Shown here: positions 22,567 to 31,288 of the stretch, piece after piece
Position numbering within the stretch: position 1 is the stretch's first letter
Layout of the letters: every line of letters begins with the position of its first letter
IMG/VR virus record: IMGVR_UViG_3300034378_000082
Coordinates: 1-49,517 of that record
Reading direction: 5' to 3' (one strand)
Length of the DNA: 49,517 nucleotides
Source of the DNA: a virus
The notes under the pieces: model-generated
Databases searched by the model: none
What the model was told of the DNA's origin: nothing
Seen by the model: only the letters and a program-made list of their open reading frames with translations
Translations under genes and position numbers: made by a program

Positions 22567-23424
22567 ATGAACGGTCAGACCCTTCCTGATCTGGAGGAAC
22601 TGAACAAGGAGTTAGAGGAACTTGATCTTGAAGGGGAAATCCCCAAAGAGATTGAGGATTTGACTCCTGATTCAACTGAAGAGGAGAAGAAGAAAGCGGC
22701 TCATGCGTTTGGGCAGTTGAGAAGTACGCTGAAAACTGCGAAAGCAGTAATCAGTGAGATGTCCAGAAAGGAAACGCCTACTGAGCCAGCGACAGTTGAA
22801 AAAAGCCCTTCCTCTCAGGGCCAACTGGCTCCTGAACAGCAAGCAGAGTTGTACTTAAATAACTTGCGAACTAGGGCAATGAATAACACAGGGATCTTTG
22901 ACCTCAATAATCCTCTTGTGACTATGGAGGTTCAAAGATTATACGGTGAAGATTCAGCCCAAGCGCGGCGACAACTGGATGCTGAGAAGGAAGCTGAATC
23001 AATAGTTGAGAATACTCTTAGTAGTTTTTCTCAACTAGAGGACGCTGATAAAGCACAGTTACGAGAGCGTATTTCAACACGTCCTGCAATCGAGAAGGCT
23101 GATCCTGAAGTAGTGAAAGGAGAGATTCATCGGTATCTCGGTGAGAACTTGGAAAAGTTCAAAACTAAGGAACCGAAGACTCCTGCAACTAACGGACAGA
23201 CAGGCGCGGCTGGTGCAGCCGCAGCTTCATCCGTGAAAAGTCAAGGCAGTCCCGGCGTCGAACTTGGCAAAGGTACTGCCGGTGAGGGGGAGAAGGAAGT
23301 TAAACCTCTGACTCCCACTGAACGGAAACGGATAAAAGCTCTTGGGATCACCCATCCTACTTCCGATCAGATTGCCCTGTTCCGCAGAGCCGAGGCAAAA
23401 AAAGGAAAAGTGCGCTCAAGCTGA
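22567..23424 (+). CDS. Putative scaffolding protein, 285 aa
   Basis: AGCAAGGAGGAGTACAG precedes the ATG. Highly charged, Glu-rich N-terminus (LEELNKELEELDLEGEIPKE), long helical middle and a low-complexity Ala/Gly linker (TGAAGAAAASSVKSQGSPG), then a basic C-terminal helix region (PLTPTERKRIKALGITHPTS). This composition and the place before the capsid gene fit a scaffolding protein, which fills the prohead and is then lost. No protease gene is seen nearby. The preceding 50-base gap is one of the few in this arm. Confidence 0.7.
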   Translation: MNGQTLPDLEELNKELEELDLEGEIPKEIEDLTPDSTEEEKKKAAHAFGQLRSTLKTAKAVISEMSRKETPTEPATVEKSPSSQGQLAPEQQAELYLNNLRTRAMNNTGIFDLNNPLVTMEVQRLYGEDSAQARRQLDAEKEAESIVENTLSSFSQLEDADKAQLRERISTRPAIEKADPEVVKGEIHRYLGENLEKFKTKEPKTPATNGQTGAAGAAAASSVKSQGSPGVELGKGTAGEGEKEVKPLTPTERKRIKALGITHPTSDQIALFRRAEAKKGKVRSS

Positions 23425-23472
23425 TCCTTCCTTGCTGAAGGTAGGCTGGCTCTTTTCCTTGGAGGTTCTGTC

Positions 23473-23946
23473 ATGGAACGGATGCCTACCTTCACAGACC
23501 CCAATGTAGGTGTGTATGACGGTGAAGATCGTATCATGCACGTACCTTTCGCTGCGGGGACTATCTTCCGCCGTCGTGGTGGAAAAGCGGTGGACTTGCA
23601 TCACCGTTATCGTGCCGCGACAGCCAACTCCTCCAACCTTGCAGGTTTCGCAGAAGTCGAAGAAGTCGGAGTCGCTGGTGGTCGGCCTACCTCTGTAGCT
23701 GATGGGGATACTCTTCCTGTCAACTTCAGTCTGCACAAATCCCAAGTCTTTCCGACAACGGGACGTGCAGCGAACCAAGCTGACCGAGGTAAAGACTTCG
23801 ACATTTTCGTGGACGCAACCGGACGGCAATTCGTGAACATGGGTGCTTCTGTAATGGGTGTGCTCAGAATCTCGCGTATTGTCACCGCAGACGGGCTTCA
23901 CGTCTCGTGCGAGATCCCGCCTGACTTGCGTTACGGGAACGAGTAA
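23473..23946 (+). CDS. Putative capsid decoration or head protein, 157 aa
   Basis: CTTGGAGGTTCTGTC before ATG 23473. Starts MERMPTFTDPNVGVYDGEDR; beta-rich with VDLHHRYRAATANSSNLAGF and DFDIFVDATGRQFVNMGASV. Lies between scaffold and major capsid, where small head-stabilising proteins are commonly encoded. By eye its codons are richer in C at third positions, as in highly expressed structural genes. No definite family. Confidence 0.6.
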   Translation: MERMPTFTDPNVGVYDGEDRIMHVPFAAGTIFRRRGGKAVDLHHRYRAATANSSNLAGFAEVEEVGVAGGRPTSVADGDTLPVNFSLHKSQVFPTTGRAANQADRGKDFDIFVDATGRQFVNMGASVMGVLRISRIVTADGLHVSCEIPPDLRYGNE

Positions 23947-23959
23947 GGAGTAGAGAACC

Positions 23960-25141
23960 ATGCACCTTAGTAATCAATTCCTCGAATTGTTTCGGGAAGA
24001 GACTTATGCGGTGAATCTGGCTCTCTACGATAATAGGGAGTTGGAGAATCCGTTTGATGGAATCCTTGCCAGAAGGCCGATGTCCGGTATGTGGACAAGA
24101 GAGTATTCTGTTGTCCCTATCGGGGCATTGGGTGGCCGTAGGGAAGCCGAACCTATTCCTCAGAAGAATATGGTCATGGGCTATACCTGCTATGGTGCTC
24201 AGTGTATTGAGGCCTCCGGTAAGGTCAATCTGTCAAAGACTCTTCAGCAACGGTCTAGGGAATTCAGTAGTCCTGGCGGATCTATTGATGAACCTCGGTT
24301 TGCAGGCCATTTGGCTGATTCAATTGGGCGTGCGTTCTTGCTGCGTCGTGCTCAGAAGTGGCATTGGCTGGCTGCGCGTATCTTCAACCTTGGAGGTATC
24401 CAAGCTGGTCATGTTTTCTTCAATCACCGCACAAGAACAAACGGTCTGTCTGATCTGCCGAACACCACCCTGCAATACGACGCGAGGCCGTTGTTTGCCC
24501 TACCCGCGAATGCCCACCCTGCATATTCTGACAACGCGGTGATAGGGACAAATGCTGCTGCTGTCGGTACAACTATTGACATGGCAGCGACGATTGCCGA
24601 CACAGGAGGGTATTTCAATGCCTTCTTGCTGCCGCCTTCGTATTGGGCATTGAAGCGCGTGATAACGCACTTCATAAACAATATGCAGTACGACGAGAAC
24701 AACGAGCAGTATGATGATTCACCGGACACGCTTCTGGTGAGTTCTCATAATCTCATGCTCTGGACTGAGATTCTCGAATCGAAGTTCATTGAGCCGAGGG
24801 CTGCGGGTGATACCACTAACATCGAGAACATCTTCCAGATGGAAGGGTTCAGGATGAAATTGGTTCACTCTCCGCGTCTCGTCAGAAATACCTGGTTCGT
24901 TGGTAGGGCCAACTCAGGGGGAATCAATGTCCTCGATGTCGAGGAGAAAGAAGACCCTTGGGCCTACTACCGTGATGAAGATAACAGGGCGTACTTCATC
25001 TCGTTTGAAGACGATTGGGGCTTCATCATTCGGAATTGGAGGAACTGGTGTGGGGGAGCTATCTCACAAGATGGCACAACTGCCCCGACCTTCAACAACG
25101 TGCCGGAAGAACAGTGGAATCGCATACCTGCGGGTGTGTGA
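23960..25141 (+). CDS. Major capsid protein candidate, 393 aa
   Basis: 393 residues, start at 23960 after AAGGAGTAGAGAACC. Length, position after the scaffold gene and composition (abundant Asn, Gly, Ala, few Cys) suit a HK97-fold capsid protein of P22/T7-like size. Segments such as TIADTGGYFNAFLLPPSYWA and TLLVSSHNLMLWTEILESKF look like a central A-domain; the end is Trp-rich (WGFIIRNWRNWCGG). The identification rests on gene order; no single diagnostic motif exists for this fold. Confidence 0.78.
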   Translation: MHLSNQFLELFREETYAVNLALYDNRELENPFDGILARRPMSGMWTREYSVVPIGALGGRREAEPIPQKNMVMGYTCYGAQCIEASGKVNLSKTLQQRSREFSSPGGSIDEPRFAGHLADSIGRAFLLRRAQKWHWLAARIFNLGGIQAGHVFFNHRTRTNGLSDLPNTTLQYDARPLFALPANAHPAYSDNAVIGTNAAAVGTTIDMAATIADTGGYFNAFLLPPSYWALKRVITHFINNMQYDENNEQYDDSPDTLLVSSHNLMLWTEILESKFIEPRAAGDTTNIENIFQMEGFRMKLVHSPRLVRNTWFVGRANSGGINVLDVEEKEDPWAYYRDEDNRAYFISFEDDWGFIIRNWRNWCGGAISQDGTTAPTFNNVPEEQWNRIPAGV

Positions 25142-25205
25142 TCCTGAGAGCGGAAAAGAGGGGAAGTGGTTGCAGTCCATTTCCCCTCAACATCAGGAGT
25201 TTTTG

Positions 25206-25517
25206 ATGAGTATAGCTGACACAAAAGTTGAATGTTGTGAACTGGATCGGGTTAGCGTGCCTACCACGGGGGGAGGGACTACGCTTGCTGGAATGGGACT
25301 TGCTCTTAACCCCCAAGCCACGAACATTTCTTTCCTGAACGTGGGTGTGAATAACATCTATGTGGCGAGAAATCGCGCTGTGACGAATGTGGATTACGTG
25401 TTGCTTCCCACAGGCGGGACTGCTCTTCGTGTGAGTTCTCAGACTGCTGCAACCTTGCGCTTTATCGCTGACAATGCTGCGACAGACATGAACGTGCAAC
25501 AGATGGGGGATGAGTAA
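25206..25517 (+). CDS. Beta-rich structural-type protein, 103 aa
   Basis: True start at 25206 (MSIADTKVECCELDRVSVPT) after AGGAGTTTTTG. An open frame reaches back to 24900 inside the capsid gene but is out-of-frame shadow. Alternating small and hydrophobic residues (NISFLNVGVNNIYVARNRAV) predict a beta-sandwich, as in small head or decoration proteins. Follows the capsid gene and precedes an exported protein. Confidence 0.65.
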   Translation: MSIADTKVECCELDRVSVPTTGGGTTLAGMGLALNPQATNISFLNVGVNNIYVARNRAVTNVDYVLLPTGGTALRVSSQTAATLRFIADNAATDMNVQQMGDE

Positions 25518-26468
25518 ATGAGAAAGTTGATAGTCGGACTCACAGGAGTCCTCTACGCTTCGATTGTGATTGCTCAACCAATTTCACCTAGAGTAATCAC
25601 CCGTACTCGACCTGTGGTTGGTGACGATATTGTCACTTATGATGGCACAACAGGGTTTTTCATTCAGGATAGTGGTGTTCCTATAGATTCTATTTCATCT
25701 TTGAGTGAAACACAAGAGAATCACACAGCCAATTTACCTATGCTTCACGGTAGTATCAAAGGTCTGTGGACACATTGGGTTGATACCGATACGCTTTTAG
25801 TCAGTACCGGCGCATGTTGGGCTGCTGGTGATTATATGTATCAGACTAGCGGAGTCAGTTTTGATGTCAGCGGTGTCACAACTGCTCGTGAGATCCATCA
25901 CGTTTATCTCGATAAGTCAGGCTCAACAAATCCAACATTGTCGTTCTACAACGCCACGAATATATGGGTTTGGAATAATGAGTGGCTTGGTTACTATCAT
26001 CCGATCAATACGAATGACCGGGGAGTGTCATACTTCTATAGTGCTTACGGCACGGCAGACATTCTAGCATTTAGACGAATGAATGATGGGAGTTTCTCTG
26101 TCTCAAATGAAGCCCCCGATACTGTCTTACAATGGAATGGCAATCCAACCGGAAACTGGCAGGAGCCTATAACAAATATGCACGAACGTATGCCTGTTGG
26201 TTCCCTTTGGGTTCGTCTCAGACTCTACAACAGTGGTGTGAATGTTCATGTTGCTGCGGCCTCCACAGAACATGCCGAAATCAATGAACATTCTGCGCCA
26301 GGAAATAGTTACCATTGGGGCCAAGTGAGTGCATTCCAAAGTAGTGAATGTCATCTCAAGGGTGTGCCGTTATCTTTTGGCCCGTTAGTGCGGATCAAAT
26401 GGGCGGGTGAGGGAAATGACAACAACGCTTTCAATATGCTTTGGCAAGGTGGAAGAATCGGACGATAG
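25518..26468 (+). CDS. Exported protein, 316 aa, signal peptide
   Basis: MRKLIVGLTGVLYASIVIAQ is a classical Sec signal: basic start, hydrophobic core and a V-I-A cleavage site before QPIS. The rest is beta-rich with many aromatic residues (NATNIWVWNNEWLGYYHPIN), resembling tail-fibre or adhesin domains. Export of such a protein to the periplasm or surface during infection is unusual in the middle of virion genes; a receptor-masking or superinfection-exclusion role is possible but unproven. Abuts the previous stop with no gap. Confidence 0.7.
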   Translation: MRKLIVGLTGVLYASIVIAQPISPRVITRTRPVVGDDIVTYDGTTGFFIQDSGVPIDSISSLSETQENHTANLPMLHGSIKGLWTHWVDTDTLLVSTGACWAAGDYMYQTSGVSFDVSGVTTAREIHHVYLDKSGSTNPTLSFYNATNIWVWNNEWLGYYHPINTNDRGVSYFYSAYGTADILAFRRMNDGSFSVSNEAPDTVLQWNGNPTGNWQEPITNMHERMPVGSLWVRLRLYNSGVNVHVAAASTEHAEINEHSAPGNSYHWGQVSAFQSSECHLKGVPLSFGPLVRIKWAGEGNDNNAFNMLWQGGRIGR

Positions 26469-26487
26469 CAAAAGGAGATTAAGGGAA

Positions 26488-26955
26488 ATGAGAAGAACAT
26501 TCCTGATTCTAGTTGGCTTGATGATTTTTGTGACTCCAGCAATGACCGCACCTACCTATTTCTTTGGTGCTGATGAGGCGACTGGCATTTTGGTGTGTAG
26601 TGATGATAAAGAAATACCTGCTGGTGAAGATATGCCTAGTAAGTCGTTTGAATATAAACTTCCATTTAAGACGAAGTTGCGGAAGGCTTACAGGTGCTTT
26701 GTTACACAGGCACAGTATGGGGATGGTTCTGATGCGGCTTGGGCTGCTATTCCGCAAGCACTTAAAGACACGGCTAAGAGTGAGGCTCAAGAAGAGCGTA
26801 AGGATTTTGAAGTGCAGTTCCAAAAACTGTTGAAGGCCTTTGCGCTAGTGGTGCTAGATGAAATCAATGTGTTGCGGCAACAACATGGTTTGCCAGTACG
26901 CACGACAGCGCAACTTAAAGCAGCCGTAAAAGCGAGGTATGACACATTACCATAA
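26488..26955 (+). CDS. Exported small protein, 155 aa
   Basis: Start at 26488 (MRRTFLILVGLMIFVTPAMT) after AAAGGAGATTAAGGGAA; the first 22 residues form a signal peptide with likely cleavage after AMTA. The C-terminal helix LVVLDEINVLRQQHGLPVRT resembles the short conserved end of some phage tail-associated proteins. Two exported proteins in a row suggest a shared task at the cell envelope. An open frame to 26407 lies in the previous gene. Confidence 0.7.
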   Translation: MRRTFLILVGLMIFVTPAMTAPTYFFGADEATGILVCSDDKEIPAGEDMPSKSFEYKLPFKTKLRKAYRCFVTQAQYGDGSDAAWAAIPQALKDTAKSEAQEERKDFEVQFQKLLKAFALVVLDEINVLRQQHGLPVRTTAQLKAAVKARYDTLP

Positions 26956-26970
26956 GGGAAAGGATAAGGT

Positions 26971-27258
26971 ATGAACGGGAAAGTCAAAAAGCGATTGATT
27001 ATTGGTGGTAGTATTTCAATTCCGATAGCGATTCTTCTTCCTTTTCTTTTCAAACTTGTTGCGGCAGCTATGAATGTAGGTTCGATGAAGACCGAATTGA
27101 TGACGGTAAAGCACACTGTCAATGACAATCACACTCCCCGTATCGCTACGATAGAGAAAGCACAAGAACGGTTTTCCGTCCGGCAGGAAGTCATGCTTGA
27201 GACCCTCACCGAAATCAAGGCTGATGTGAAAGCTATTCGTCGGAACAATGGTCCATGA
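26971..27258 (+). CDS. Membrane-anchored coiled-coil protein, 95 aa (lysis candidate)
   Basis: One N-terminal membrane helix (LIIGGSISIPIAILLPFLFK, about 9-28) followed by a hydrophilic helix with heptad-like pattern (IEKAQERFSVRQEVMLETLT). One-pass topology with a periplasmic coiled coil fits an inner-membrane spanin (Rz-like) or a XhlA-like holin partner. The lipoprotein at 45285-45467 would be a possible outer-membrane partner, although the two are encoded far apart. ATGA overlap with the next gene. Confidence 0.6.
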   Translation: MNGKVKKRLIIGGSISIPIAILLPFLFKLVAAAMNVGSMKTELMTVKHTVNDNHTPRIATIEKAQERFSVRQEVMLETLTEIKADVKAIRRNNGP

Positions 27259-27677
27259 AGCTCTTCAGAGTTCTCGGAAAATACATCGGTAATGTCGCGG
27301 TAAGCATAGACCAGCTTGGCAACACGCTTTTAGGAGGTGCTCCCGACGAGACTATCAGTTCGCGCATCGGGAAAATCAAGGTTCATTACGGGGGAAGGAT
27401 TCCTTGGAAAAGACCGATTGCCAGGATTGTTGACAAGGCTCTCGACAAGATTGATCCCAACCATTGTATTGACTCAATCGAAATAGATGAGGGACATCAT
27501 GCGATAGTAGATCAATACAGGTTGAAAGTGACGTTGAAACAATGTCTTCATATCGGAAAGGAGTTCTGGCCGAAAGGAGCGAGCACTTCTGCCGGGGATA
27601 TTCTTCGGGCGATTAAGAAGATCATTGTTTATGCACATGAGGAGGATAAGGAAGATGCCAGAGACGAACAAGCGTGA
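27255..27677 (+). CDS. Conserved-type phage protein, 140 aa
   Basis: ATGA overlap with the membrane protein. VAVSIDQLGNTLLGGAPDET with ISSRIGK after it is a pattern I associate with a small protein frequent in phages near lysis genes (VIDQL.NTLLGG.PDET.SSR.G), whose function is not settled. A later segment has His and Asp (NHCIDSIEIDEGHHAIV). No transmembrane helix. Possibly involved in lysis by context only. Confidence 0.6.
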   Translation: MKLFRVLGKYIGNVAVSIDQLGNTLLGGAPDETISSRIGKIKVHYGGRIPWKRPIARIVDKALDKIDPNHCIDSIEIDEGHHAIVDQYRLKVTLKQCLHIGKEFWPKGASTSAGDILRAIKKIIVYAHEEDKEDARDEQA

Positions 27678-27876
27678 ATACGCAGGTCAGCATCCTAAGA
27701 TGGTTCCGGGTTCGACTGTGAAACTTGGCCGTCAGGCAGTAGGAAAAGGCAAGGGGAAAATAGGAACAAGAGGTTTGCGAGCCACAGGTGGACCGAAAGG
27801 TTGGACTCCTGAGCAGACTCTCAAAAGTTTCACCCAACTTCCCCCTGTGAAACGTTGGCCGAAGAAAGGAAAGTAA
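27655..27876 (+). CDS. Small basic protein, 73 aa
   Basis: Start at 27655 (MPETNKREYAGQHPKMVPGS) after GAGGAGGATAAGGAAG, overlapping the previous gene by 23 bases. Very basic and Gly-rich (GRQAVGKGKGKIGTRGLRAT), likely disordered and possibly nucleic-acid binding. No family. Confidence 0.6.
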   Translation: MPETNKREYAGQHPKMVPGSTVKLGRQAVGKGKGKIGTRGLRATGGPKGWTPEQTLKSFTQLPPVKRWPKKGK

Positions 27877-27879
27877 GCC

Positions 27880-28125
27880 GTGGCTAGACCTCCTTTTGGT
27901 GAGGAAAAGGAGTACACGACTTGTGATGATTGCGGGGATACCGTTACTCTGCCGCCTGGAGTAATCCACGAGGGTCTCAAACTTCACAAGCATTGTGCTC
28001 AAATCCGTCGTCAGCAGGACCGATCTAACGACGTGGTTGAACCTTTCCTTGACCGTATAGAACAGGAATTGGATGAATTGATGGAAAACATGGAACCTAT
28101 GGAAACCCCGGACTGGCCGTACTGA
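27880..28125 (+). CDS. Small zinc-ribbon-like protein, 81 aa
   Basis: GTG start at 27880 with GAAAGGAAAGTAAGCC. CDDC at about residues 15-18 and a later HKHC provide four possible zinc ligands. The C-terminal half is an acidic helix (IEQELDELMENMEPMETPDW). No known function. One base gap from the next gene. Confidence 0.6.
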   Translation: MARPPFGEEKEYTTCDDCGDTVTLPPGVIHEGLKLHKHCAQIRRQQDRSNDVVEPFLDRIEQELDELMENMEPMETPDWPY

Positions 28126-28126
28126 T

Positions 28127-29098
28127 ATGAATTTCTATGGACTGAAGAAAGAATTTGACCGGATGTGCAGGACCGCTGGACTGGATGAGATGGGTAGTCT
28201 CAGGGACACTTGGATCAATCAAGCATGGGAAAAGATCACTGAGATATTTGTAATCCCATCCTTGACTAAGACTATTCTCTTTGACTCAGTTGCGGGTCAG
28301 CAGAACTACCTTCTTCCTTATGACTACAACGGGACGGAAATTGGATTGATGTATAACAACCGTAGGCTCGATCCGGTCCCCGATGAGAACCTCCGGTTGA
28401 AGTATGAGAGACGTTCAGGAAACATGGGACAGGTCAGGTTCTATGATTGGTCGGGTGTGGCGGGAGACGATTTGTTCACTGTTTCAGAATGCACTCTAGC
28501 AAATGGAAGTTCCACTGTCTTATGTGATTCAACTGATGCAAGGCTCAATACGGCTCTTTGGGTGCGCTTTGATCCTTATGCTGACGCAAGCAACCCGGAC
28601 AGGGAAGATGATATTGATAACATGGTTGACCCGAAGGATTACGGCTATCTCATAAGCGCGGGTAACTTCGCTTCGGGCACTTCTTTCCGATTGACTCAGG
28701 CTTACCGAGGGCCGAATGGAGACCAGTTCACAGCCCGCGTTCGTCCGGCGGAACAACAGCAATTCATTACCTATGGTATTCCTTCTGCGTCTGAAACGAA
28801 CATCTTCAACTTACGCTACTCCTCACGGCCTCGAAGACTCTGGAACGACAGGGACGTTCCTGAATGGCCGAACATGGGAATACCTATCGCTTACATGGCT
28901 ATCTCGATAGGACTTGAGTGGCATCACAATATGGAGCTATCCACGACATTTTGGGGAAGGGCTGTCCAGAGAGTCAAAGGACTTGAGCGGCGTAGAAAGC
29001 GTGTCGAGGCTTTGGTATCCGATGTGACTGTGGGATCGAGCGTGAGCCGACAGACCGGGATGCGCGGGGTGTGGCTCACGAACAAGAGGTACAGGTAA
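28127..29098 (+). CDS. Putative head-tail adaptor or tail tube A-like protein, 323 aa
   Basis: Starts MNFYGLKKEFDRMCRTAGLD and has an N-terminal helical part (LRDTWINQAWEKITEIFVIP), a beta-rich centre and a C-terminal helical part (SIGLEWHHNMELSTTFWGRA). This helix-beta-helix layout and the place before the nozzle-type gene match tail tubular protein A (gp11-like) adaptors of podoviruses, which ring the portal. Inferred from layout and order, not from a clear motif. Confidence 0.6.
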   Translation: MNFYGLKKEFDRMCRTAGLDEMGSLRDTWINQAWEKITEIFVIPSLTKTILFDSVAGQQNYLLPYDYNGTEIGLMYNNRRLDPVPDENLRLKYERRSGNMGQVRFYDWSGVAGDDLFTVSECTLANGSSTVLCDSTDARLNTALWVRFDPYADASNPDREDDIDNMVDPKDYGYLISAGNFASGTSFRLTQAYRGPNGDQFTARVRPAEQQQFITYGIPSASETNIFNLRYSSRPRRLWNDRDVPEWPNMGIPIAYMAISIGLEWHHNMELSTTFWGRAVQRVKGLERRRKRVEALVSDVTVGSSVSRQTGMRGVWLTNKRYR

Positions 29099-29099
29099 T

Positions 29100-29438
29100 G
29101 TGTCCGAGCGAACTGCAAGATCAACAAAGATTGTTGAGGATTTCAGGGGAACTAATCAGGTCATTGACGAGTTTAAGTTATCAGATGAGTACGTTCCTTG
29201 GAATCGTGGAGGATATTTTAATGAGAAGGCAGAGTTCGAGCGAATCCGAGGAAAGCACCTCAACAGTTCCATCACAACTGGAGGGCATATACTTACCCTA
29301 CGTCAATTAGAATTTACCGACAGTAACGTATTGTTTGTGCATCAATCTTCAAGCTGGCTCTTGGAGGACGATTTGACGGAACTGATGAGTGAGCCTTCAG
29401 TAACACCGTTGACTCCTCAAGAGCCATTCATTTTCTAA
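29100..29438 (+). CDS. Short tail-type paralogue, 112 aa
   Basis: GTG start at 29100, AGAGGT upstream. The frame ARSTKIVEDFRGTNQVIDEF and ITTGGHILTLRQLEFTDSNV aligns by eye with residues 8-75 of the next protein (ILQDLRGIREVGEDFIDRID, GLAGGPIWSLHQLRFQDTVL), giving a conserved LRG/FRG start, an R-I-P/R-G-K-L segment and L-x-Q-L. It is a short tandem paralogue, perhaps a duplicate N-terminal domain. Confidence 0.65.
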   Translation: MSERTARSTKIVEDFRGTNQVIDEFKLSDEYVPWNRGGYFNEKAEFERIRGKHLNSSITTGGHILTLRQLEFTDSNVLFVHQSSSWLLEDDLTELMSEPSVTPLTPQEPFIF

Positions 29439-29440
29439 CA

Positions 29441-31288
29441 ATGCAAAGAACACGAGAGAAACCAGCAATCCTGCAAGACCTTCGAGGTATTCGGGAAGTA
29501 GGAGAGGACTTCATTGACCGGATAGATGAAGTTCATGGCCTATTTAACGAGCCTGCCACGTCCCTTCAGCGGATTCCTGGAAAGCTCCTTGCTACAACGG
29601 GTCTCGCTGGAGGCCCGATATGGAGTCTTCATCAGTTAAGATTCCAAGATACGGTCTTGATGCTTACACATGATGGGCCGAATCTGGATTACAACAGAGA
29701 GTCGCTTCCCGCAGCCGGACAGTTCTTTGCCCCAGGTCTTTCTGATCTATTGGAAGACGAGTCTCAAATAGTCACTCCTGATGTGTCTTTCGATTGGCCT
29801 GGTGCTGAGTATGCTCAACAGATAGCGGATCGGATCGAGATTGAACAGGCAGTTGATATACAAACTCCACAAGGTTGGGGATCTGAGATCGTGTTTGGTG
29901 ATCCTACAGTTGAGGTCTCCCCTCTTAGTTTGGAATTCAATGAGAATCCTGGGAGGATAGATCAATCTCAGAATGTGACTCTTCAACCTATGTCACGCCG
30001 TTCAGGGTATGGGGGATTTTGCTGGATTCTTGCGGAGGCTTCTGAGTCTTGGGTCGTCTTCGATGCTTTCAGATTCGTCACAAACCCCAACTCCTTCATA
30101 TGGAACAGTAGCTATTTGGTAGCGATTTCTATAGACCAATACAACGCTCCTGCTCACGAAGGCACAGCGACACTCAGATTCATTCTGGTGGATGGAATAT
30201 CGGCCACAAGGAGACTTCTGAATTCTGACAATGAAGTGATCCAAAGTGCTGAGGTGACTGTCAGAGTTACTACCATTCTTACGGTTGTTATCGCTTCAAC
30301 CATGCAACGAAGTACGAATTACACATTACGACTCCAGACACGTTACAACCAGAGCTACGTTCCTGCCGGAAACATAAATCTCAGTGTCAATGATACAGCC
30401 GTGACTATTACGCCTAGTGTGGTGAGTAATTCAGGATGGGGTTACGGCATCAGAGAAATAGCTATTCAGATGGTGGGAGGTTTCTCGGACCTCAACCTTG
30501 TCCTGACTGCTCTTGACCCGGACACAGGGTTGACGGGGAATACTTCACTCATACTGACGGGAACATCACAGTTCACTTTAACGGTTGAAATGGGGGAAGT
30601 AGTTTGGCGTGGTATCAACTTTGACCTAGTGATCGCTGCGGTCGGTGACGCCAGCTATGTGCCGAGTGGAAACGTTGACCTCCTAGACAATCACACTGGG
30701 GATAACATTGCTCCTACCTTCACGAACAACGCAGGGTGGGCCGGAGGCCAAAAGACTGTTGTGTGCCAACTGGCAGGAGGGGCTGGAGACCAGGACGGCC
30801 AAGTGGAAGCTGAAATATCTGCCGATAGTAGAGAGGGTGAGGTTGATGTTAGAGTAATCCCCGCTGCGAATTTTGCTCCTGCTATGGACATTTACTATGA
30901 CTTAGGGCCAGGTAGGACAGAATACACACAAGCGGTTCCTCCAAGACATACGGACTTCCCCGCTGGTCCTATCAGAGTCCCCTACAACGTGGGCCTCACG
31001 ACGTACTACACATCTTTCTGGAGAGACGATACTGAATGGGAAATTCACTTTGCTTATCAAGGGGCTGACAACAGGTGGCTTTTTCAGATTGGTAGAGTGG
31101 CTCCTAGTTGGTGGCCGTCCAACGATGTTCCACCTCTGGTGTACGTGTTGAATACTTACGCTCAAAACGCTGGATATGACCCTGCTCCTTTCAACTGGTA
31201 TAGAGTACCGGGGCCGTACCCTAACTGCATTTTAGGAGCAGGGGCGACACAACTGATGCAGAACATTACTGTGAGGTCTAGTCTCTAA
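29441..31288 (+). CDS. Structural tail protein with internal Ig-like repeats, 615 aa
   Basis: The N-terminus is a paralogue of the preceding 112-aa protein. Residues from about 280 to 465 contain two copies of a domain of roughly 95 residues: STNYTLRLQTRYNQSYVPAG with NINLSVN, and GINFDLVIAAVGDASYVPSG with NVDLLDN, each followed by a SGW/AGW motif and a strand-rich end. This looks like a beta-sandwich pair. Likely a tail or appendage component; exposed Ig-like domains often bind carbohydrate on cell surfaces. Confidence 0.7.
   Translation: MQRTREKPAILQDLRGIREVGEDFIDRIDEVHGLFNEPATSLQRIPGKLLATTGLAGGPIWSLHQLRFQDTVLMLTHDGPNLDYNRESLPAAGQFFAPGLSDLLEDESQIVTPDVSFDWPGAEYAQQIADRIEIEQAVDIQTPQGWGSEIVFGDPTVEVSPLSLEFNENPGRIDQSQNVTLQPMSRRSGYGGFCWILAEASESWVVFDAFRFVTNPNSFIWNSSYLVAISIDQYNAPAHEGTATLRFILVDGISATRRLLNSDNEVIQSAEVTVRVTTILTVVIASTMQRSTNYTLRLQTRYNQSYVPAGNINLSVNDTAVTITPSVVSNSGWGYGIREIAIQMVGGFSDLNLVLTALDPDTGLTGNTSLILTGTSQFTLTVEMGEVVWRGINFDLVIAAVGDASYVPSGNVDLLDNHTGDNIAPTFTNNAGWAGGQKTVVCQLAGGAGDQDGQVEAEISADSREGEVDVRVIPAANFAPAMDIYYDLGPGRTEYTQAVPPRHTDFPAGPIRVPYNVGLTTYYTSFWRDDTEWEIHFAYQGADNRWLFQIGRVAPSWWPSNDVPPLVYVLNTYAQNAGYDPAPFNWYRVPGPYPNCILGAGATQLMQNITVRSSL

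Noticed and set aside
24900-25205. N-terminal extension of the 103-aa protein into the capsid gene
   Set aside because: Ser/Arg/Thr-rich shadow of the capsid frame; a strong AGGAG site precedes the ATG at 25206.
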